From NCBI RefSeq assembly GCF_014779665.1, contig NZ_JACXYY010000004.1, forward strand, positions 124,001-188,000: 64,000 bases of DNA, written 5' to 3'. The translations under genes and the position numbers were made by a program. Of this stretch, positions 33,907-42,101 are shown piece by piece. This DNA is from Nocardioides hwasunensis (GTDB lineage Bacteria > Actinomycetota > Actinomycetes > Propionibacteriales > Nocardioidaceae). The notes under the pieces were generated by a model. The model saw only the letters and a list, made by a program, of their open reading frames with translations. It ran no database searches and was not told the DNA's origin. Position 1 is the stretch's first letter. Every line of letters begins with the position of its first letter.

Positions 33907-34201
33907 TGTGCCAGCGCCAGCGCGCCACCTGGGCCGCAGCCGACGGCTGCGGATTGTCGCGGGAGCGGGACTAATAGTGAAGAACCATCTAAGTACTCTC
34001 TCAATCCCCTCGTAGCTCCATCACAGACCCACTCCCGTTGGTCGCGCCAGCGAGACAACCGAGCTCCTTGGGCGCGACAGTTGGGAACCGCTGGAATGTC
34101 ATCGTCGCCGATTCATTTCGTCCCCGATCGCGGGACGTGTCGGCCGGGGTGGGAGCGCCGGCCGTCTTGGCGCATGGGGCTGTCGGTTTACCGTCGGGTT
34201 C
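33907..34201. other. Gene-free stretch between island modules
   Basis: This is 295 bases that probably contain the promoter of the leftward DUF3800 pair. CCGCAGCCGACGGCTGCGG near 33940 is an inverted repeat (CCGCAGCC-GAC-GGCTGCGG) just upstream of that pair and could be an operator. Nothing else is supported. Confidence 0.4.
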
Positions 34202-34511
34202 GTGGTGGAGGAGCAGGACCGTGTGCCCGATCCGGGGGTGGTGCAGCCGGGTCGGCTCCCGTGGTACTTGAGGATCCTGCAGCCGACACGGGGGCGAGGT
34301 CGTCGTCTACGTCGACGTCGCCATCTGGTGCTTCGGCGTGGTCGAGGAGTGGCATCGGCACAAGGACGGCACCGGGACTGCATGGGCGCGCCGGGCGTCA
34401 CCGACGGGCAGTCGTGTCGACATCATCCGCCTGGCGCGCCTTCGACCCGTCGAGCTCGACTGGTCCCGCGGCCGCGCGCAGGCGTGCAGGGCATCTCAGG
34501 GCGACGGCTGA
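34202..34511 (+). pseudogene. Possible frameshifted gene remnant
   Basis: From GTG 34202 the frame reads VVEEQDRVPDPGVVQPGRLP and stays protein-like to about 34292, then turns into Arg-rich noise. The +1 frame from 34296 reads EVVVYVDVAIWCFGVVEEWH and on to DIIRLARLRPVELDW before TGA at 34511, and has no start codon of its own. Together they look like one short gene broken by a frameshift near 34290 in a G-rich run. A sequencing error is an alternative. No family is recognised. Confidence 0.35.
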
Positions 34512-34523
34512 GCCCGGCGTGGG

Positions 34524-35672
34524 TCAGGAGGCGGCCTGGACCCGCTCGATGTCCACGATGAGGCTGTCGAGGGTGCGGGTCTTGATGGCCGGCTGGCCGA
34601 CCTCGAGGTAGTTGCTGTTGATCTGGTTGCGCAGGGTCAGGGCCTGGCGCAGCCGCTGGAGCTCCGCGGTGGGCCGCCAGCCCGCCGGCTTCGCCATCAG
34701 GGTCGCCACCTCGAGGTCACGGCTGTGGAGGTAGTGCCCGCGTACGTCAAGCACGGGCCCGAGCACGCTGGTGCCGCAGCTGCCGACCCGGCACCCGATC
34801 CGCACGCGAAGGTCGGACTGCTCCATGAGCCGCCGCGCGACGCGCAGCGGCGCCGTATACGCGAGTGCCGGCAGGTAGACGCCGGCCTGCGGCCCACCGC
34901 CGCTCTCACCGTCCTCGAGCGGCTTCGGGGGCTTGCTCTTCCGGTTGACCTGCGTCATGTGGTTGACGTGTTCCATCATGCCGACGCCGACGGAGTATGC
35001 CGCGGCGTGGCCGAGGGCAACGGCGACCTGGCCGAGGTTCCCGGAGTAGCCCAGCGTGACGTGGAGTCCAGCCTCGGTGAGGTCTTGGGCGATCTGGAAT
35101 CCGTCGACGATCTTCTTCAGGCTCTCGTCCTCACCGCCGAACGGCGACATGCGCAGCTCGAGGTGGCGGATGCCGGCCTGGTGGTACTCCTCGCCAAGGG
35201 CGGCGGCCCGCGAGCGCAGGTACCGCTGCGGCGCGGTCAGGATGGCGCGCACGGGCCGGTCGGACTGCAGCGCCGTGGCCTCGGCGAGGTCGACGTTGAG
35301 GTGAGCCGCGCGGTCCGAGACCGCATAGAAGTGGGGGGCGGTCACGTCCGTGGTGCCGTCGGGGTGCGCGGCGATGGTCCGTTCGACCAGGACGTGCCGC
35401 GCTTCGAGCGAGGTCGCCAGCACGTCAACGTCGTAGGGAGCGCCGCCCCACAGGGGGAACCGCTCGAGGCCGTAGCCTGCGGCGGCGAGGAGCTGGGTTG
35501 CCGGCTCCCACAGCACCTTGATGCCCTCCTCTGCGGCCGCTTCGGCGGCGTGACGCTGCTTCGCAGCGGCCTTGGCGTCGAGCACGATCGCCGAGGTTGC
35601 GGCGGGCTGGCGGGACAGGAAGTCCTCAACAACCTTCTGGTCGTTGTGGCCCAGGGCGATCTGGAGACTCAT
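34524..35672 (-). CDS. Hypothetical protein divergent from the RES/Xre pair
   Basis: A 382-residue protein of unknown family. The middle part (IRHLELRMSPFGGEDESL, LHVTLGYSGNLGQVAVALGHAAAYSVGVGMMEHVNHM) has an alternating strand-helix character that would suit a TIM-barrel-like fold. GCRVGSCGTSVLG contains two closely spaced cysteines, and the C-terminus has RQALTLRNQINSNYLEVGQPAIKTRTLDS. There is no signal peptide or membrane helix. GGAAGG precedes the ATG at 35672. It is divergently transcribed from the antitoxin gene 75 bases away, which suggests shared regulation, but no function is assigned. Confidence 0.7.
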   Translation of the reverse strand: MSLQIALGHNDQKVVEDFLSRQPAATSAIVLDAKAAAKQRHAAEAAAEEGIKVLWEPATQLLAAAGYGLERFPLWGGAPYDVDVLATSLEARHVLVERTIAAHPDGTTDVTAPHFYAVSDRAAHLNVDLAEATALQSDRPVRAILTAPQRYLRSRAAALGEEYHQAGIRHLELRMSPFGGEDESLKKIVDGFQIAQDLTEAGLHVTLGYSGNLGQVAVALGHAAAYSVGVGMMEHVNHMTQVNRKSKPPKPLEDGESGGGPQAGVYLPALAYTAPLRVARRLMEQSDLRVRIGCRVGSCGTSVLGPVLDVRGHYLHSRDLEVATLMAKPAGWRPTAELQRLRQALTLRNQINSNYLEVGQPAIKTRTLDSLIVDIERVQAAS

Positions 35673-35747
35673 CGGCGTGCCTTCCGGGAGGTCTTGACTA
35701 GGCTGACATACTAGCGACAGAACCTCGACAGAACGGGATGGACAGCC

Positions 35748-36098
35748 ATGGGGCGTGTCGCAGCGGGTGCGCTCGCAGAGAAAGTAACTGGGGCCATGGA
35801 CACTCTCGGCTTGAGCGACGAGGAAGTGGGTTCGATCGTTGACGCCTCAGGGCGCTCGGTGGCCAGGTGGGCCGCCGGCGAGGTGGTCCCGCAACGCCTG
35901 AACAAGGAACGTCTGCTTGAGCTCGTCTATGTTGCGGATGTCCTCAGTGAGGTTCTTCCCCGCGACCATGCGAACACCTGGCTGTTCACCCCTCAGCGGG
36001 CGTTGCAGCATGAGAAGCCGTCGACACTGATCCAGGCCGGAAGGTACAAGGAAGTCCTAGCCCTCATCGAGGCCATGGCCGACGGAGTCTTCGCTTGA
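35748..36098 (+). CDS. Xre/MbcA/ParS-type antitoxin of a RES toxin pair
   Basis: A 116-residue protein with an Xre-like helix-turn-helix (LSDEEVGSIVDASGRSVARWAAGEVVPQ, about residues 22-49) and the MbcA/ParS C-terminal toxin-binding segment (NTWLFTPQRALQHEKPSTLIQAGRYKEVLALIEAMADG). In known RES/Xre systems this protein binds and blocks the toxin and represses the operon. It overlaps the toxin gene by four bases (TTGA), as expected for a coupled antitoxin-first operon. Confidence 0.92.
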   Translation: MGRVAAGALAEKVTGAMDTLGLSDEEVGSIVDASGRSVARWAAGEVVPQRLNKERLLELVYVADVLSEVLPRDHANTWLFTPQRALQHEKPSTLIQAGRYKEVLALIEAMADGVFA

Positions 36099-36655
36099 CG
36101 TCGGTTCCTGATGACGCGCTCCTTGAGGCCGTCGACCGCATCGGCCGCACTTCTTGGTCAGGGCAGACCCACCGGTACACCACCGCGCGCCGCGAGGCTC
36201 TGTCCGGGGTAGGCGCACGGCTCTTCGGCGGCCGGTACAACCCCCCGGACCTGTTCCCCACGATCTACCTCGCCCAGCCCGTCCAGGCGTGCATGCGCGA
36301 ACTGGCCCGGGCCGCCGAAGACCGTCACCTCACCGTGCAGGAACTCCTCACCATCCCCCACGTCCTGCACACCATCGAGCTGGTCGACGTCCAAGTCCTC
36401 GACCTCACCGTGTCGGCCACCCAAGACATCCTTGGCCTTGATGTCGATGACCTCCGCGGCGAGTGGCAGCCATGTCAGGCAGTCGGACACGCCGCGTGGT
36501 TCCTCGAGTTCCAAGGTGTGCTGGCGCCCTCAGCCGTCGGCGCGGGCGTGACCCTCGCTCTGTTCGAACACCGCACCACACCCGGGCAGGTCACCGGCAT
36601 CACCACGACACCCATCGACTACGCGTCCTACGAGTCCCTGAAGCGTCCGACTTGA
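36095..36655 (+). CDS. RES-domain toxin (NAD+-degrading type)
   Basis: A 186-residue RES-domain protein. Family blocks are HRYTTARREALSGVGARLFGGRYNPPDLFPTIYLAQPVQACMREL, which holds the conserved Arg and Glu of the RES signature, and later EFQGVLAPSAVG. RES toxins such as MbcT degrade cellular NAD+ and stop growth or kill. The start is a rare TTG that overlaps the antitoxin stop (TTGA), which may keep toxin yield below antitoxin yield. The reading is intact, so the pair is probably active. Confidence 0.92.
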   Translation: MTSVPDDALLEAVDRIGRTSWSGQTHRYTTARREALSGVGARLFGGRYNPPDLFPTIYLAQPVQACMRELARAAEDRHLTVQELLTIPHVLHTIELVDVQVLDLTVSATQDILGLDVDDLRGEWQPCQAVGHAAWFLEFQGVLAPSAVGAGVTLALFEHRTTPGQVTGITTTPIDYASYESLKRPT

Positions 36656-37038
36656 CGGGCACTAGCTCCGACCGACGGCATCGGCGCGCCAGCGGGACTC
36701 TCGTGTTGCTTAGACCAGAGGCTCGGGCGATAGCCACCTCCATCGTGGATCAGAAGGCGCCGATGCTGGCCACCAACCAAGCACTAGGTTCCGTCTATGT
36801 GTCACCCGGTCCACCTTCGCGAGAGAACTTTGAGCAGCAAGGCCAACACGCGGGTGCGAAGCCTGCCGAGTCGCCTGGCGGTCGAGTGCGGCGATCCTCA
36901 CGAAAGGGTTCAGCAGGGTGCGTCTGTCCGCCGCCTATCGGGGACTGCGGTCCAATGCCGCTCGCCACCGCGCCGGGCGGTTAGCACTGCGCTCGTCGCG
37001 TCACCCGTATCGACCGGACTGAGCGGGCACGCACATGC
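36656..37038. other. Gene-free stretch at the right edge of the island
   Basis: 383 bases between the RES toxin and the DUF4193 gene. No frame is convincingly coding on either strand and no RNA gene or integrase attachment repeat is apparent. The chromosomal core gene set starts directly to its right, so an island boundary in this stretch is likely. Confidence 0.45.
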
Positions 37039-37335
37039 CTACGCGCAGTCGCGACAGACGAGCGGATTGTCTGACACGCGTGCGGTGCGATGGTGGACGA
37101 GGAAGCACACCGAGCACGTGAACTCGTCGGCCTGCTTCGGCACCACCTCGATGCTGAGCTCTTCGTTCGACAGGTCGGCTCCGGGGAGCTCGAAGGACTC
37201 GGCGGCCTCGGTCTCGTCCTCGTCGATCTTGCCGGAGCTTGCGTCCTTGTCAGTCGCGGCCAGGCGAAGAGCCTCGAGGCTCTCCTCTTTCTGCTCCTCC
37301 TCGCTCTTGCGAGAGGCGTCGTAGTCAGTTGCCAT
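37039..37335 (-). CDS. DUF4193-family zinc-ribbon-like protein
   Basis: A 98-residue acidic protein found throughout actinobacteria. The N-terminal MATDYDASRKSEEE is highly characteristic. A long acidic middle leads to EEL.IEVVPKQADEFTCSVCFLVHHRTARV, ending NPLVCRDCA; the C-x2-C...C-x2-C pairs suggest a zinc ribbon. Its function is not established. The ATG is at 37335. It marks the return to conserved chromosomal genes. Confidence 0.92.
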   Translation of the reverse strand: MATDYDASRKSEEEQKEESLEALRLAATDKDASSGKIDEDETEAAESFELPGADLSNEELSIEVVPKQADEFTCSVCFLVHHRTARVSDNPLVCRDCA

Positions 37336-37623
37336 GGCGGGAAGTGCTCTCTATTCGTTCGGGCGGGCGAAGTCTGCCGTACTCAGTCGGTCCCCCTGCA
37401 CGTGGCCAGACGGGCATCCGGGCCTCGAAGAGCGTTCACTGATCGACATCGGTCACGTGACCTCGCCGCCAGCAGCACGCGCGTACACGACTTCACGAGC
37501 CTCCGCACCCGCCCATCCCGTGATCGCAACCAATGCCGCTCCGCGCCAGGGACCGAAATTCTTGCGGACTGCGTGCGGACTGGTGAGGGTCGCACCCGCT
37601 CTGACCTGCGAAAACGCAGCGAT
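37336..37623. other. Gap between DUF4193 and ychF
   Basis: 288 bases with no supported gene on either strand. It should hold the DUF4193 promoter. No strong hairpin terminator is visible after ychF. Confidence 0.4.
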
Positions 37624-38700
37624 TCAGACGTTGAAGCGGAACTCCACCACGTCACCGTCGGCCATCACGTAGTCCTTGCCCTCCATGCGGACCTTGCCGG
37701 CCTCACGGGCCTTGAGCATGGACGTCGCGGCCATCAGGTCGTCGAAGGAGACGACCTCGGCCTTGATGAAGCCCTTCTGGAAGTCGGTGTGGATGACTCC
37801 GGCGGCCTCGGGCGCGGTCGCGCCCTTCCTGATCGTCCAGGCCCGGGTCTCCTTCGGGCCGGCGGTCAGGTAGGTCTGCAGGCCGAGGGTGTCGAAGCCG
37901 ACGCGTGCGAGCTGGTCGAGGCCGGACTCGGTGATGCCCATCTCGCCGAGCATCTCGTGCGCCATCTCGTCGTCGTCCATCTCGGCGAGGTCGGCCTCGA
38001 ACTTGGCGTCGAGGAAGATCGCCTCGGCCGGCGCGATGATCTCGCGCATCTTGTCCTTGAGCGCCTCGTCGGCGAGCTCGTCGGCGTCGCAGTTGAAGAC
38101 GTAGATGAACGGCTTGGCGGTCAGCAGCGACAGCTCGCGCAGCAGGGAGCGGTCGATGTCGGTGGCCATGATCGGCGTGCCGGACTCGAGGGCCTCCTTG
38201 GCAGCCTGGGCCGCGTGGAGGTTGGCGACGAGGTCCTTGACCTTGCGCGACTCCTTCTCGAGCCGGGCGATGGCCTTCTCGACGGTCTCGAGGTCGGCGA
38301 AGATCAGCTCGGTCTGGATGGTCGAGATGTCGTTGGCGGGGTTGACCTCGCCGTCGACGTGCGTGACGTCCTCGTCGCGGAAGACCCGGGTGACCTGGCA
38401 GATGGCCGCGGACTCGCGGATGTGCGCGAGGAACTTGTTGCCCAGGCCCTCGCCCTGCGAGGCGCCGCGGACGATGCCGGCGATGTCGACGAACTCGACC
38501 GTGGCGGGCAGCACCTTGGCCGACTCGAACACCTCGGCGAGCTGCGGGAGCCGCTCGTCCGGCACGCCGACGACGCCGACGTTGGGCTCGATGGTGGCGA
38601 ACGGGTAGTTCGCCGCGAGGACGTCGTTCTTGGTCAGTGCGTTGAAGAGCGTCGACTTGCCCGCGTTGGGGAGACCGACGATGCCGATGGTGAGAGCCAC
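37624..38700 (-). CDS. ychF: Redox-regulated ATPase/GTPase YchF
   Basis: A 358-residue Obg-family P-loop protein. G1 is GLPNAGKSTLFNAL and G3 is DIAGIVRGASQGEGLG. In place of a GTP-specific NKxD it has NCDADE, typical of YchF, which prefers ATP. The C-terminal TGS domain ends RKGATAPEAAGVIHTDFQKGFIKAEV through GKDYVMADGDVVEFRFNV, the usual family end. The GTG at 38700 is the conserved start; a TAGACT hexamer eight bases upstream and no Shine-Dalgarno site suggest a leaderless transcript. It associates with ribosomes and is a conserved core gene. Confidence 0.97.
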   Translation of the reverse strand: MALTIGIVGLPNAGKSTLFNALTKNDVLAANYPFATIEPNVGVVGVPDERLPQLAEVFESAKVLPATVEFVDIAGIVRGASQGEGLGNKFLAHIRESAAICQVTRVFRDEDVTHVDGEVNPANDISTIQTELIFADLETVEKAIARLEKESRKVKDLVANLHAAQAAKEALESGTPIMATDIDRSLLRELSLLTAKPFIYVFNCDADELADEALKDKMREIIAPAEAIFLDAKFEADLAEMDDDEMAHEMLGEMGITESGLDQLARVGFDTLGLQTYLTAGPKETRAWTIRKGATAPEAAGVIHTDFQKGFIKAEVVSFDDLMAATSMLKAREAGKVRMEGKDYVMADGDVVEFRFNV

Positions 38701-38708
38701 GGGCGGGG

Positions 38709-38714
38709 AGTCTA
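38709..38714 (-). promoter_or_regulatory. -10-like hexamer for leaderless ychF
   Basis: TAGACT on the reverse strand ends eight bases before the GTG start. Confidence 0.5.
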
Positions 38715-38766
38715 CGGCGACCGGGCACGGGCCGACGAAACGCGAGCCCGGTCGTCGTCCGGACAT

Positions 38767-38800
38767 GCGAGGGGCCCGGCCCCACGGCCGGGCCCCTCGC
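38767..38800 (-). terminator. Strong terminator-like hairpin after the metalloprotease gene
   Basis: GCGAGGGGCCCGGCC (38767-38781) pairs perfectly with GGCCGGGCCCCTCGC (38786-38800) around CCAC: a 15-bp GC-only-rich stem without T-tract, 44 bases past the metalloprotease stop and ahead of ychF. Confidence 0.75.
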
Positions 38801-38844
38801 TCCTCGAGCGTCGGTGAGCAGGTCGGTGACCAGTCAGTGACGCC

Positions 38845-39660
38845 TCAGGAGCCGTAGACCGACGCAACCCCGGCGCGGTCCGTGGCGGTCATCGAGAGGT
38901 CGCTCGACGAGCCGTTGCACTGCGGGTAGTGCATGATCGAGGACGAGTCGTACGGCGTCAGCGGGCGCCAGTTGTTGTCCTCGAAGCAGGTGCCGGCCTC
39001 GGGCCGGGTGTGCTCGTGGCGGAAGCCCAGCACGTGACCCAGCTCGTGGGCCAGGATGTTCGACGGGGTCCAGGAGCCGGAGTTCTGCAGCGAGTAGGCG
39101 TTGACCAGGACGTTGCGCTGCGACTTGGGGCTGCTCGGGAAGAAGGCGCGGGCGATGTACTGCGTGGTGCTGGTCGGCTCGACCGAGAAGGTCACCGAGC
39201 TGTTCGACGTGTTGCAGCTGGCGTCGGCGGAGGACACGTAGGTGAAGTCGACACCACTGGAGGCGGCTTCCCACTGGCCCGCGCCGGACTGCATCGCGGA
39301 GACGATGGCTGACTTGTCGGAGCCGAAGGAGTTGCTCACGCAGTAGGTCAGCGTGGTCGCGTCGCTCCAGAGGTCGTCAGCTCCGCCGTTGGTGTTGACC
39401 ACGAGCGAGGTCGAGCCGCCGGGCTTGCTGGAGCTGACCATCCGGTCGTAGTAGTCCCGGAGCGCCTTGGTGTTGGCGATGGTCTCGTCGCCGTTGACGA
39501 CGTACTGCCCGCCCACGTCCCGGAAGGTCGAGGCCTGGAACTCCTCGAACGTCGGGACGTTCTCCCCGGCCGGGGCCGCGTTGGCCGGGGCCATCGACAG
39601 GGCGAGCGCCCCTGCGCTGAAGGCTGCCGCGATGGACCGACTGATCGTGGTCTTCAACAT
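38845..39660 (-). CDS. Secreted zinc metalloprotease (matrixin/metzincin-like)
   Basis: A 271-residue exported protein. Signal peptide: LKTTISRSIAAAFSAGALAL, then a cleavage region APANAAPA near residue 28. The zinc motif is HELGHVLGFRHEH (His205, Glu206, His209, His215), followed by the Met-turn SSIMHYPQC (Met243), the metzincin arrangement. Four cysteines (107, 149, 225, 248) could form two disulfides. The ATG at 39660 is preceded by a GGAAG-type ribosome site. It probably degrades protein outside the cell. Confidence 0.9.
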   Translation of the reverse strand: MLKTTISRSIAAAFSAGALALSMAPANAAPAGENVPTFEEFQASTFRDVGGQYVVNGDETIANTKALRDYYDRMVSSSKPGGSTSLVVNTNGGADDLWSDATTLTYCVSNSFGSDKSAIVSAMQSGAGQWEAASSGVDFTYVSSADASCNTSNSSVTFSVEPTSTTQYIARAFFPSSPKSQRNVLVNAYSLQNSGSWTPSNILAHELGHVLGFRHEHTRPEAGTCFEDNNWRPLTPYDSSSIMHYPQCNGSSSDLSMTATDRAGVASVYGS

Positions 39661-39878
39661 TGCTTCACTTCTTCCGGTTGGATTCGGTTGGCCCCTCCAA
39701 CCAACCTGTCTAGACCGCGGGATGGAAGCCGAACGGTCGGTCAGGAATGTGCACTGCAAGAACCTGCAGAAGTTCGTCCGCCTATCGAACGCCTTCGTGG
39801 ACTGCACATTTTTGCGTTGCGCCTGCTGAGCGGTCGCTGGGGCGGAGCGTCGGCCCCGCACCTGCAAGACTCGGCCGC

Positions 39879-40412
39879 ATGAGTGATGTCGGGGCCAGTG
39901 ACGGCGTGACCAGCGCTGCCAGCCGTACGCCGGTCCTGCGGGAGCCGGCCCACCAGGTCTCGCGGCAGGCGGTCCCGTTCTGGACGGTGTCGGCCCTGCT
40001 GGGGGACGGCGTGGTCGTGGTCGCCGCGGCGCTGGCCTACTTCCTCATCCCCGACGTCCCGGGCTGGACGGGTCTGGTCGTGCTGGCCCTCGCGCTCGCC
40101 GCGGCCGCCCACGTCGCGCTGATGCCGCGCATCCGCTTCCGCGTGCACCGCTGGGAGGTCAGCGACACGGCCGTCCACACCCGGGAGGGCTGGATCGGGC
40201 GGGAGACGCGGATCGCGCCGCTGAGCCGCGTGCAGACGGTGGACTCGCGCCAGGGGGCGCTGATGCGCCTGTTCGGGCTGGCCTCGATCACCGTCACCAC
40301 CGCCTCGGCGGCGGGACCGATCACGGTCGACTGCCTCGACGCCGACGTGGCCCGCGACGTGGTCGCACGGCTCACCGAGATCACCGCCGCGACCGAGGGC
40401 GACGCCACGTGA
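39879..40412 (+). CDS. PH-domain membrane protein (YdbS-like)
   Basis: A 177-residue protein with two hydrophobic segments (about 35-80: FWTVSALLGDGVVVVAAALAYFL and GLVVLALALAAAAHVALM) and a bacterial PH (bPH2) domain containing RVHRWEVSDTAVHTREGWIGRETRIAPLSRVQTVDSRQG. It is the first of two coupled PH-domain proteins; the next gene starts inside its stop (GTGA). Such pairs resemble Bacillus YdbS/YdbT. The ATG at 39879 lies seven bases after AAGACT and lacks a Shine-Dalgarno site. Confidence 0.88.
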   Translation: MSDVGASDGVTSAASRTPVLREPAHQVSRQAVPFWTVSALLGDGVVVVAAALAYFLIPDVPGWTGLVVLALALAAAAHVALMPRIRFRVHRWEVSDTAVHTREGWIGRETRIAPLSRVQTVDSRQGALMRLFGLASITVTTASAAGPITVDCLDADVARDVVARLTEITAATEGDAT

Positions 40413-41938
40413 TCCCCGCTCCCGGCGGCCCCGACGAGGGGTGGTCCCGGCTGAGCCCGCGCAAGCTCCTGCTCGACCCGGTGAAGGCCGTCGGGCAGGC
40501 GATCGTGCCTGTCGTCGTGGCGCTGGTCGGCATCAGCCAGAACCCACGCTTCTGGCCGATCATCTTGCCGATCGCGATCGTCGCCCCCCTGCTCTTCGGC
40601 ATCCTGCCCTGGCTCACCACGCACTTCCGGCTCACCGAGACCCAGATCCAGGTGCGCAGCGGGATCCTGAACAAGAACACCTCGACCGCACCGCTCGACC
40701 GGGTGCGCAGCGTCGATCTGGAGGCGTCCCTGCTGCACCGAGTCCTCGGCGTGCAGAAGGTGCAGATCGGCACCGGCGTCGACGACGACCGGATCACGCT
40801 CGACGCACTCGCGGCCGCCGACGCCCAGGCACTGCGTACGACGCTCCTGCGCCGCCGCACGGCACCTGACCCGATCGCCGACGTGACGGCCGGCGCGGCG
40901 CTGGATGAGCACCAGGAGCCGACGGGCCCCGCTCCCCCGGCGCCCGAGCCCGCGCCGGTGCTGCTGGCCCGGATCGACTGGTCGTGGCTGCGGTTCGCGC
41001 CGTTCTCCCTCGGCCGACTGGTGATCCTCGCCGGCGCGGTCGGCGTCTTCTCGCAGTTCGGCGACAACCTGCCGATCTGGAACGAGGAGACGGCGACCTC
41101 GACGTGGAACTGGCTCACCCAGTTCGCGGTGATCGCCATCGTCGTCGTGCTGCTGGTCGTCGGCCTCGGCGTGTGGCTGGTGGTCTCGGTCGGTGGCTAC
41201 GTCGTGCAGTGGTGGAACTTCCTGCTCGTCCGCGAGCACGGCTCGCTGCACCTGACATCAGGGCTCTTCACGCGCCGCTCGATCACGGTCGAGGAGGCGA
41301 AGGTGCGCGGGGTCGTGCTGACCGAGCCCGTGCTGATGCGCGTCGTCGGCGGGGCCGAGCTCGCCACACTGGCGACGGGCGTCGAGGACGGCGTCACCCG
41401 CGTGCTGCCGCCGTGCCCGCGCGACGTCGCGGTCGGTGTCGGCGAGACGGTCGTCGAGCACCGCGGTCCGCTCACCGACGCCCTCGTCGAGCACGGCCCC
41501 CGGGCGCGCCGGCGAGCGTGGATCCGGCAGGTGCTCAACGCGCTCGACGTCCTGGTGGTGGCGGCGATCGCCTGGTGGTTCCTCGACTTCTCGTGGTGGT
41601 GGCTGGTCGGCCTCGCCGCCGTCCTCCTCGTGCTCGCCGCGGCGGCCGGCGAGGCGTCGTACCGCCACCTCGGGCACCGGCTCTCCGGTGACCACCTGGT
41701 CGCGGGCAGCGGGGTCCTCGCGCGGATCCGCACGGTGCTCGAGACCGACGGCATCATCGGCTGGGTCATCACCCAGTCGTGGTGGCAGCGCCGCATCGGC
41801 CTCGCCGACCTGACGGCCACCACCGCGGCCGGCGCGGAGCGCGTGCTGGTGCGCGACGTACGTCTCGACGTGGCGGTCGCGCTGGCGGACGACGCAACGC
41901 CCGGCCTGCTCGGCGACTTCCTGGCCGAGACTGCCTGA
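40409..41938 (+). CDS. PH-domain membrane protein (YdbT-like)
   Basis: A 509-residue membrane protein with repeated bPH2 domains: RLTETQIQVRSGILNKNTSTAPLDRVRSVDLEAS (about 75-110), REHGSLHLTSGLFTRRSITVEEAKVRGV (about 275-302) and LSGDHLVAGSGVLARIRTVLETDGIIGW (about 428-456). Paired transmembrane helices precede each domain. The biochemical role of this family is not settled; resistance to lantibiotic-type envelope stress has been linked to the Bacillus pair. It overlaps the upstream PH gene by four bases. Confidence 0.88.
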   Translation: MIPAPGGPDEGWSRLSPRKLLLDPVKAVGQAIVPVVVALVGISQNPRFWPIILPIAIVAPLLFGILPWLTTHFRLTETQIQVRSGILNKNTSTAPLDRVRSVDLEASLLHRVLGVQKVQIGTGVDDDRITLDALAAADAQALRTTLLRRRTAPDPIADVTAGAALDEHQEPTGPAPPAPEPAPVLLARIDWSWLRFAPFSLGRLVILAGAVGVFSQFGDNLPIWNEETATSTWNWLTQFAVIAIVVVLLVVGLGVWLVVSVGGYVVQWWNFLLVREHGSLHLTSGLFTRRSITVEEAKVRGVVLTEPVLMRVVGGAELATLATGVEDGVTRVLPPCPRDVAVGVGETVVEHRGPLTDALVEHGPRARRRAWIRQVLNALDVLVVAAIAWWFLDFSWWWLVGLAAVLLVLAAAAGEASYRHLGHRLSGDHLVAGSGVLARIRTVLETDGIIGWVITQSWWQRRIGLADLTATTAAGAERVLVRDVRLDVAVALADDATPGLLGDFLAETA

Positions 41939-41973
41939 CCGGCAACGCCGGGGACCGATCACCCCCGCAAGGT

Positions 41974-42008
41974 GAACGCCCCTTCCGCTCGGGACAGAAG
42001 GGGCGTTC
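41974..42008 (+). terminator. Strong hairpin terminator after the PH-domain pair
   Basis: GAACGCCCCTTC (41974-41985) pairs perfectly with GAAGGGGCGTTC (41997-42008) around an 11-base loop, 36 bases past the stop. No T-tract follows, as is common in high-GC actinobacteria. Confidence 0.75.
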
Positions 42009-42089
42009 GGACTTGATCTGCTCACCGTACTCGCTGCGCCGCGGCATCGGGGGCAATCGCCCGGCGCTGTGGACGGTGTCCCCGGTTCG

Positions 42090-42095
42090 TAGGGT
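42090..42095 (+). promoter_or_regulatory. -10-like hexamer for the leaderless exonuclease III gene
   Basis: TAGGGT ends six bases before the GTG at 42102, and there is no Shine-Dalgarno site. Confidence 0.55.
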
Positions 42096-42101
42096 GGTGC
42101 C

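Noticed and set aside
39720..39830. TGTGCACTGC / GGACTGCACA words upstream of the metalloprotease as a regulatory inverted repeat
   Set aside because: The arms match only partly and are about 60 bases apart, so chance is likely.
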